NCBI RefSeq assembly: GCF_019884725.1
Contig: NZ_CP082322.1
Coordinates: 372,001 to 436,000 of the forward strand
Reading direction: 5' to 3'
Source: Leucobacter tenebrionis
GTDB taxonomy: Bacteria > Actinomycetota > Actinomycetes > Actinomycetales > Microbacteriaceae
DNA length: 64,000 nt
The first letter of the stretch is position 1; every line of letters starts with the position of its first letter. Positions 58,088-64,000 of the stretch are shown piece after piece. Position numbers and translations under genes: made by a program. Under the pieces are notes generated by a model. That model was given only the letters and a program-made list of their open reading frames with translations. It made no database searches and was not told the origin of the DNA.

Positions 58088-60193
58088 ATGTCGCGCTTGT
58101 CGGACCTGCTGCGCACGCTGGAACAGCTCGATCCCAAGCTGGCGAAGGATCTCGACGACGAGATCCGTCCGCTCCAGAAGCGCCTGCCGTTCGGCCTGAA
58201 CTTCGAGCGCCATGCGCCCGAGGCCGTCGAACTGGCGGGGCACCGCATCCGGAAGGGCAACAAGGTCCGCGTGCTCCCTCCCAGGGGTTCGACCGAGCGG
58301 GGCGATCAGCGCCTCTGGCATGTCGACTCGATCAGCGGCGGCATCGCCGAGGTGTCGACGCCGAACGGCGAGGAGCGAGAGGCGCAGTCTGTGCCGGTCG
58401 AGGACCTGGTCCTCGTAGCCGAGTTCCGCGACCGCATCTATCCGGGCCTCCGACCAGACGGCACTGTCGAGCGGGGTGGCGACAAGCCGTTCCACACGGT
58501 GATCAACGGCGAGAACTTCCATGTGCTTGAGCTGCTCACGTTCACGCACGAGCACTCCGTGGACGCGATCTACATCGACCCGCCGTACAACACGGGCTCC
58601 CGCGACTGGAAATACAACAACGACTACGTCGAGGGCGACGACCTCTACCGCCACTCGAAGTGGCTGGCGTTCATGGAGCGCCGTCTGAAGCTCGCGAAGC
58701 GACTGCTGAAGCCGGAGGACTCGGTCCTGATCGTCACGATCGACGAGAAGGAGTACCTACGGCTCGGGCTGTTGTTGGAGCAGACCTTCCCCGAGGCACG
58801 TATCCAGATGGTGTCAAGTGTCATCAAACCGGGCGGTGTGGCTCGTGACGGCTATTTCGCGCGTTCAACTGAATACCTGTTCGTTGTGATGCTGGGTGAT
58901 GCAGCGCCGGTTCCACTCCCTTTGGCTGGCGACTGGGGGGCCAAGAAGGTGTCAACAAGCGACTCTTTGTACTGGAATACGCTTTGGCGCAGCGGGTCCA
59001 GTCCACAGCGCCAGGGCCACGCGGACACCTTCTATCCGATTTTTATCGGCATCGAATCGGGGCGAATTGAACGAATAGGTGACCCGATCGGAGAGACCGC
59101 TGATCGGAAAGACACGCCAGCCGATCCAGGGACAGTTGTGGTTTGGCCGATCAGGAACGACGGCTCCGAGGGACGATGGCAGCTTGGCGCTCCTGCTGCG
59201 CGCAAAGCTGCGTCGGAGGGATACGTGAAGGTTGGAAAGCTAAACGGCGAGAAGACTCGTCTCTACTATCTCGCCAGGGGTGAGCAGCGCCGGATTGTCG
59301 ACGGCGTGATCACGATCATCGGTCGCCGTAAAGACGGGTCTGTGATCGGTTCGCTTCAAGGGGCTCGTGATTTTGTTCCGACGGATCAGTGGACCATGCA
59401 AAGCCATGACGCCACGCGCCATGGGTCTCAACTTCTCAACGGAATGCTGCAAGACCGTAAGTTCCCCTTCCCGAAGTCGCTATACGCGGTGGAAGATATC
59501 CTCCGGTTCTTTGTGAAACGAAAGCCCGGCGCTGTCGTTCTCGACTTTTTCTCAGGTTCAGGCACGACTGCTCATGCGGTGATGCGCCTAAACAAACAGG
59601 ACGACGGGCGACGACAGTGCATCTCGGTAACGAACAACGAGGTGTCGGCCGATGAGCAGACGAAGCTCCGCAAACAGGGGCTCCGCCCCGGCGATGCCGA
59701 GTGGGAACAGTGGGGCATCTGCGACTACATCACCAAGCCCCGCATCCGCGCCGCGATCACCGGCGAGACGCCGGACGGCGAGCCGATCAAGGGCGACTAC
59801 AAGTTCGTCGACGAGTTCCCGATGGCCGACGGCTTCGAGGAGAACGCAGCGTTCTTCACCCTGAGCTACGAGTCACCGTGGATGGTCGAGGCCGACAAAG
59901 CGTTCGCCGCCATCGCGCCGATGCTCTGGCTGCGCGCCGGGGCCACCGGTGAGCGGATCGACTCGATAGAGGGCGGCTGGGCCGTCGCCGACAGCTACGG
60001 CATACTCAAGGACCTGGACCTCGCCAGCGACTTCATCGCCGAGCTCCAGCGCCGTGAGGGCATCCGCATCGCCTACGTCGTCACCGACGACGACGGCCGC
60101 TATCAGCAGGTCGCGAGCGAGATCCCGGGCATCGAGACCGTGCGCCTCTACGAGGACTACCTGCGCAACTGCGAGAGCACAGGTGACATCTGA
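58088..60193 (+). CDS. Type III restriction-modification methyltransferase (Mod)
   Basis: A 701-aa adenine-N6 methyltransferase. DPPYNTG (about residue 170) lies before FSGSGTT (about 490), giving the beta-class motif order of type III Mod proteins. The target-recognition region lies between (about 250-470). The C-terminal part contacts Res. The ATG at 58088 has GAAAGGGG upstream; GTG at 58082 is possible. The middle of the gene (about 58.82-59.64 kb) is clearly lower in GC and uses different codons from its flanks, a sign of a replaced target-recognition domain. It overlaps res by one base (TGATG). Confidence 0.93.
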   Translation: MSRLSDLLRTLEQLDPKLAKDLDDEIRPLQKRLPFGLNFERHAPEAVELAGHRIRKGNKVRVLPPRGSTERGDQRLWHVDSISGGIAEVSTPNGEEREAQSVPVEDLVLVAEFRDRIYPGLRPDGTVERGGDKPFHTVINGENFHVLELLTFTHEHSVDAIYIDPPYNTGSRDWKYNNDYVEGDDLYRHSKWLAFMERRLKLAKRLLKPEDSVLIVTIDEKEYLRLGLLLEQTFPEARIQMVSSVIKPGGVARDGYFARSTEYLFVVMLGDAAPVPLPLAGDWGAKKVSTSDSLYWNTLWRSGSSPQRQGHADTFYPIFIGIESGRIERIGDPIGETADRKDTPADPGTVVVWPIRNDGSEGRWQLGAPAARKAASEGYVKVGKLNGEKTRLYYLARGEQRRIVDGVITIIGRRKDGSVIGSLQGARDFVPTDQWTMQSHDATRHGSQLLNGMLQDRKFPFPKSLYAVEDILRFFVKRKPGAVVLDFFSGSGTTAHAVMRLNKQDDGRRQCISVTNNEVSADEQTKLRKQGLRPGDAEWEQWGICDYITKPRIRAAITGETPDGEPIKGDYKFVDEFPMADGFEENAAFFTLSYESPWMVEADKAFAAIAPMLWLRAGATGERIDSIEGGWAVADSYGILKDLDLASDFIAELQRREGIRIAYVVTDDDGRYQQVASEIPGIETVRLYEDYLRNCESTGDI

Positions 60194-62745
60194 TGCGGTT
60201 CACACTGAAGGACTACCAGGCCGACGCCGTCGGCGACACCCTGCGCGAGCTCGCCTCCGCGCGGGACTTCTACCGGAGCGCGAGCAAGCGGGTCTCGTCC
60301 GTGGCGCTGACCGCGACGACGGGTGCGGGCAAGACCGTCATGGCCGCCGCCGTGATCGAGGCGATGTTCTGGGGCAGCGACGACTTCGACGTCGTGCCCG
60401 ACGAGGGCGCCGTCGTGCTGTGGTTCAGTGACGATCCCGCTCTGAACCAGCAGACCCGGCACCGGCTTGAGCAGGCCTCGGACCGCCTGCGCAACAGGCT
60501 CGTGACCGTAGAGCATCCGTTCCGCTACCCGAAGCTGCTCCCGGGCCACGTGTACTTCCTGAACACGTCGAAGCTCTCGCGAAACAGCCTGCTCGTGCGC
60601 GGCCACGACGACTCGAACACCCTCGACGGCATCCAGTCGCACCCGGACACCGTGCCGTTCACGTTCTGGGACACGCTGCGGAGCACGATCGAGGACGACG
60701 ACCTCACGCTCTACATGGTCCTCGACGAGGCGCACCGCGGCATGGGCAAGCGCCCGTCAGACACCCCGACGATCGTAAAGCGCCTCATCAACGGCCACAG
60801 CGGCGTGCCGCCGGTGCCGATCGTGTGGGGCATCTCGGCGACCGTGCAGCGCTTCGAGGCCGCGATGACGGAGGCCGAGGTCCAGTCGAACCGCGTGCAC
60901 CTCGGCACAGTGCAGGTCGACCCCGTGCGCATCCAGGAGTCGGGTCTCCTGAAGGACGACATCGTGCTCGACTTCCCGGCGGAGACCGGCGACTTCAACA
61001 CGGTGCTGCTGCGCCGCGGCGTGCGCAAGGTGAAGGCGCTCTCGGACGCGTGGGCGACGTACGCGGCCGAGCAGGGCACCGAGCCGATCAAGCCGCTGAT
61101 GGTGCTCCAGGTACCGAACAAGCCCGCTGCCGACGAGGTGGCCTCTGCGATCGACGTGATCCGCGACGAGTGGCCGGAGCTGGAGTCCGACGCGATCGCC
61201 CACGTGTTCGGCGACCACACCGCCCAGACGTTCGGCATGCACAGCGTGCCCTACATCTCGCCGGAGCGCGTGCAGGATGCCTCGTACATCCGTGTGCTGC
61301 TCGCCAAGGACGCGATCAGCACTGGCTGGGACTGCCCGCGAGCGGAGGTGATGGTGTCGTTCCGTCCCGCGAAGGACGAGACACACATCACGCAGCTGCT
61401 CGGGCGCATGATCCGCACGCCCCTGGCACGACGCGTCGAGGGCGACGACCTGCTCAACAGCGTCGAGTGCATCCTGCCGAAGTTCAGCAAGGCGACGGCC
61501 AGCCTCGTGCTGGAGAAGATCATGGGCAACGACCTCACGGGAGGCGGCGACACGGGCCAGCGCGTGCTCGTCGACCCGCAGCTCATGACGCCGAACGACG
61601 CAGTGCCCGACGAGGTCTGGGAGCTGTTCCAGTCCCTTCCCGCCGAGACGCTGCCCCGCAAGCACGCGAACCCGATCAAGCGGGTCACATCGCTGGCGCA
61701 CGCCCTCGCAGCAGACGGGCTCGTGGCGGATGCGGGCAAGATTGCCCACGAACGTCTCCACGGCGTGCTGAACGGACTAGCGGCCCAGTACGCCAAGGAC
61801 CTCGCCAAGGCTCGCGAGGACGTGCTCACGGTCGCAGGCTCAACCCTTCATGGGAATCAGCGACGCGGAACTCGTGCTGACGGATCTTTTCGTGAGAAAT
61901 CGGACGATCGCGCGATCCAGGACTCATATCGCAGCGGCGCGCGCACGATCACGCCCGACGTGGCGCGCAGCTACATCGAGCACCTCACGGCTGACGCCGA
62001 CGACGAGGACGACTACCGCGACGCCTATGTCCGGGTCGCCGCCCTCGCGATGCTGACGCAGACGCGCGCGAAGCTCGACGAGGAGGCCGACTCCATCTCG
62101 AAGGAGTGGCTCGACGAGCACCGCGTCGCGATCAAGGGCCTGCCCGAGTCGCGGCAGAGCCTCTACGCGGAGATCACCGCGATGAGCACCGATCCGCAGC
62201 TGATCTCGATGGCGCTGCCGAAGAACCGCCAGGAGGAGACCAAGCGCACCGTCGGCGATGGCGAGCAGCTCCTCGAACGGCGGGCGCTGCACCTCCTCTC
62301 GGACAAGGAGGGCATGTTCCCGGTGGGCAAGCTGAACCCCGACGAGGTCGAGGTGCTCGACACGGAGATGGCGCGTCCCGGTGCCCTCGCCTGGTACCGA
62401 AACCCGACCGGCGGCCGCGACTCCATGAGCATCGCTTACCGCGACTCGCACGGCGAGTGGCGCACGCTGCGGCCGGACTTCCTGTTCTTCGTCGACACGG
62501 AGGACGGTGTGCGCGCGAGCATCGTCGACCCGCACGGGCACTGGCTGCCGGACGCCGCATGGAAGCTGCACGGCATGGCGAGATTCGCCGAGGTCTACGG
62601 CGACCGGTTCCACAGGATCGAGGCGATCAGCCGGATCGACGGGAAGCTGCGTGTGCTCGATTTCAAGCTCACCGAGGTGCGCGCGAAGGTACTGGACCAC
62701 TCCGATGCACGGTTCGCGTACGACGAAGCTGCTGTGGGGTACTGA
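60193..62745 (+). CDS. Type III restriction enzyme Res subunit (SF2 helicase)
   Basis: An 850-aa protein. Helicase motif I is TTGAGKT (about residues 43-49), motif II is DEAH, and motif VI is in QLLGRMIRTP. Near the C-terminus lies the nuclease region: LRPDFLFF followed ten residues later by SIVDPHG. In usual type III Res enzymes the second part is (D/E)-x-K, so here K is replaced by His. A later LDFKL provides a D-x-K, so the true catalytic set is unclear. Start coupled to mod. The pair should restrict unmodified DNA after collision of two sites. Confidence 0.9.
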   Translation: MRFTLKDYQADAVGDTLRELASARDFYRSASKRVSSVALTATTGAGKTVMAAAVIEAMFWGSDDFDVVPDEGAVVLWFSDDPALNQQTRHRLEQASDRLRNRLVTVEHPFRYPKLLPGHVYFLNTSKLSRNSLLVRGHDDSNTLDGIQSHPDTVPFTFWDTLRSTIEDDDLTLYMVLDEAHRGMGKRPSDTPTIVKRLINGHSGVPPVPIVWGISATVQRFEAAMTEAEVQSNRVHLGTVQVDPVRIQESGLLKDDIVLDFPAETGDFNTVLLRRGVRKVKALSDAWATYAAEQGTEPIKPLMVLQVPNKPAADEVASAIDVIRDEWPELESDAIAHVFGDHTAQTFGMHSVPYISPERVQDASYIRVLLAKDAISTGWDCPRAEVMVSFRPAKDETHITQLLGRMIRTPLARRVEGDDLLNSVECILPKFSKATASLVLEKIMGNDLTGGGDTGQRVLVDPQLMTPNDAVPDEVWELFQSLPAETLPRKHANPIKRVTSLAHALAADGLVADAGKIAHERLHGVLNGLAAQYAKDLAKAREDVLTVAGSTLHGNQRRGTRADGSFREKSDDRAIQDSYRSGARTITPDVARSYIEHLTADADDEDDYRDAYVRVAALAMLTQTRAKLDEEADSISKEWLDEHRVAIKGLPESRQSLYAEITAMSTDPQLISMALPKNRQEETKRTVGDGEQLLERRALHLLSDKEGMFPVGKLNPDEVEVLDTEMARPGALAWYRNPTGGRDSMSIAYRDSHGEWRTLRPDFLFFVDTEDGVRASIVDPHGHWLPDAAWKLHGMARFAEVYGDRFHRIEAISRIDGKLRVLDFKLTEVRAKVLDHSDARFAYDEAAVGY

Positions 62746-62795
62746 CGTCAGGAGGAAGGAGATACCGGGGATCCTTGGCTGCTCCGGCTTGTCTA

Positions 62796-62996
62796 CTACC
62801 GCGGTGCTTCTTGCTTGACCAAGTGGGTGAGCCCAATCGTCAACGCGATGATTGAAGGAACAAGCAGAAGCGGTGTGAGTCCGTTGTGAATGACGAGCCA
62901 ATACGCCAGGAGGCCGAACACGAGACCAATGGTGGCCAAGGTGAGACTGGCGATGTCCAGACGGCGCCGCGGTGCACTCTTACGATTCGTCGTCAC
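62796..62996 (-). CDS. Small two-span membrane protein
   Basis: A 66-aa protein: basic start (MTTNRKSAPRRRL), helix one (IASLTLATIGLVFGLLAYWLVI), a short polar loop and helix two (LLLVPSIIALTIGLTHLV). It overlaps the 3' end of the upstream gene by 17 bp, implying co-expression. It is convergent with res. Confidence 0.7.
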   Translation of the reverse strand: MTTNRKSAPRRRLDIASLTLATIGLVFGLLAYWLVIHNGLTPLLLVPSIIALTIGLTHLVKQEAPR

Positions 62997-63897
62997 CTGC
63001 CGCTCTCCTGTAGCTCTCGACTTTGAGCACCGTCCAGACGGTTCGTGTCCGACCGTTCTTCTTGGTCACGTCTTCTCTTATCCGCAGGCGGAAGATGTCG
63101 TTCTTCCTGATTGCCAGGCCTTTGGCTACTTTGCCTAGGAAGTCCTGATCCTCGACGCTGGCTGACCTCGACCGATCCTTCGTCTTCACCCTCCATTTTG
63201 TTGGGTCGTCGAAGTCTATCGCGGACATCTTCGCTTCTACCTCGAAAATCTCCTGCGATTCTTCGATGTCATCCTCGGGTTTGACTGCGTTGTAGTCGGG
63301 CCTCGTCAGCACGAAGACTTCCGGCGCATCATCTTGCGCGATGTCATCGTCATCCGAGGACGTTGGGGTCGCGACTTCCAAAGATGTCACCTTGGGGTCG
63401 CTGAGCGGCGCCATGATCTGCCGGAGCTGCTTCTTCCGCCTGCGAGTTCGCTTTTGGAGCTCATCCCATGCGGCCGATGGGACTTCCTGCGAGGTGTCGT
63501 CCTGCCATGTGACTTTGACGTTTCCGTTTTCGAGATAGTCGAAGTCCTTTACGTCGGCTCGTGCCGATCGGGTCGCCCACCAGATGACGCTGCTGAGCGA
63601 TGGGACTCCAGCTGCGGCCCCGGCGGTGACGGCAGTCTCCCAGTTCTCGCTAAGGACACGCACGACCTCGATAAGGAAAGACCCCTCTTTCGCTGGACGA
63701 ACCAGAACTTCAGCGCCGCTCGGTCCTTCGGTGCTGAACGCCCCCGCTTTGTCGAAGTCGCTGGCCAATCCGACGACGCCCTGGAGCACTTCAGCCACGT
63801 GAGCGGCGCGGAGTTCGTGAATCGCCACACCGTTCTCGTCTTCACCAGTGAACCGAAGGGTTAGTGTGTCGACTGCTTCGTCGTGCTCATCCGCCAT
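62980..63897 (-). CDS. Hypothetical protein next to the restriction system
   Basis: A 305-aa soluble protein (MADEHDEAVDTLTLRFTGED at the start). Residues 25-100 (ELRAAHVAEVLQGVVGLASDF, EVLVRPAKEGSFLIEVVRVL) form an alpha/beta pattern seen in conserved phage- and defence-island proteins of unknown role. A hydrophobic Gly/Ala segment (AVTAGAAAGVPSLSSVIWWA) follows, then a charged region and a beta-rich C-terminus (IREDVTKKNGRTRTVWTVLKV). It forms an overlapping pair with the small membrane protein. I cannot name a family with confidence. Confidence 0.65.
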   Translation of the reverse strand: MADEHDEAVDTLTLRFTGEDENGVAIHELRAAHVAEVLQGVVGLASDFDKAGAFSTEGPSGAEVLVRPAKEGSFLIEVVRVLSENWETAVTAGAAAGVPSLSSVIWWATRSARADVKDFDYLENGNVKVTWQDDTSQEVPSAAWDELQKRTRRRKKQLRQIMAPLSDPKVTSLEVATPTSSDDDDIAQDDAPEVFVLTRPDYNAVKPEDDIEESQEIFEVEAKMSAIDFDDPTKWRVKTKDRSRSASVEDQDFLGKVAKGLAIRKNDIFRLRIREDVTKKNGRTRTVWTVLKVESYRRAAGDDES

Positions 63898-64000
63898 GGA
63901 CTAATCCTATTATTGGTCCGCCCGAATCCCCGTAAGCGAGAGATCCGGAGGCGGTAATGCCCCGGGGTTATGTCTGCTCCGCTGCGTCAGCTCGGGAACA

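Overview
The window looks like a high-GC actinobacterial chromosome, most likely Microbacteriaceae (Leucobacter-like). This rests on gene content and order and on strongly GC-biased codon use; it is an inference, since no rRNA is present.

Region 1 (1 to about 23.73 kb) is conserved chromosome. Minus-strand housekeeping genes run secD(partial)-yajC-ruvB-ruvA, leuA with a leucine-codon leader peptide, era-corC-ybeY-phoH-HIT, rsmE-dnaJ-hrcA with a CIRCE operator, and hemW-DUF1990-lepA. Plus-strand genes follow: an APC-type permease (probable K+ uptake) with a KdpD/KdpE-like two-component pair, a MOSC protein and rpsT. holA and comEC return to the minus strand. comEC is broken near 23.73 kb: its 5' half is missing and is replaced by foreign DNA.

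Region 2 (23.75 to 36.90 kb) is a lower-GC minus-strand pilus island. It holds an IS3-family element, an ECF sigma factor, an 826-aa LuxR-family regulator, a class C sortase, a major pilin, a 1118-aa LPxTG-type surface protein, and a sigma factor fused to an anti-sigma-like and membrane domain. The two sigma factors are related and flank the pilus genes. A decayed ISL3 transposase fragment closes the island. A 24-bp sequence at the comEC break recurs (22/24) at 36.90 kb just before a large serine integrase, so the island lies between two directly repeated attachment-like sites.

Region 3 (36.93 kb to the window end) is a plasmid-like mobilisable element. It contains the serine integrase, an HTH protein, a D5/P4-type helicase-primase, a predicted ADP-ribosyltransferase, a VbhA-type antitoxin beside a truncated Fic toxin, a MobC-like protein and relaxase, surface and secreted proteins, ArdA antirestriction, and a type III restriction-modification pair. 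The right end is not in the window. No VirB4 or TraG-like gene is seen, so self-transfer is not supported here.

The most unusual feature of Region 3 is its non-coding DNA. There are three dense short-repeat arrays with different motifs (CGTCTAT near 39.0 kb, TCGGTC near 49.1 kb, GGTACGTT near 51.7 kb), a fourth motif (GTGGTCCTC) on both sides of the mobilisation genes, and a dispersed small palindrome with a constant loop and variable stems. These probably include the origin(s), oriT and a partition or regulatory site, but no function is proven.
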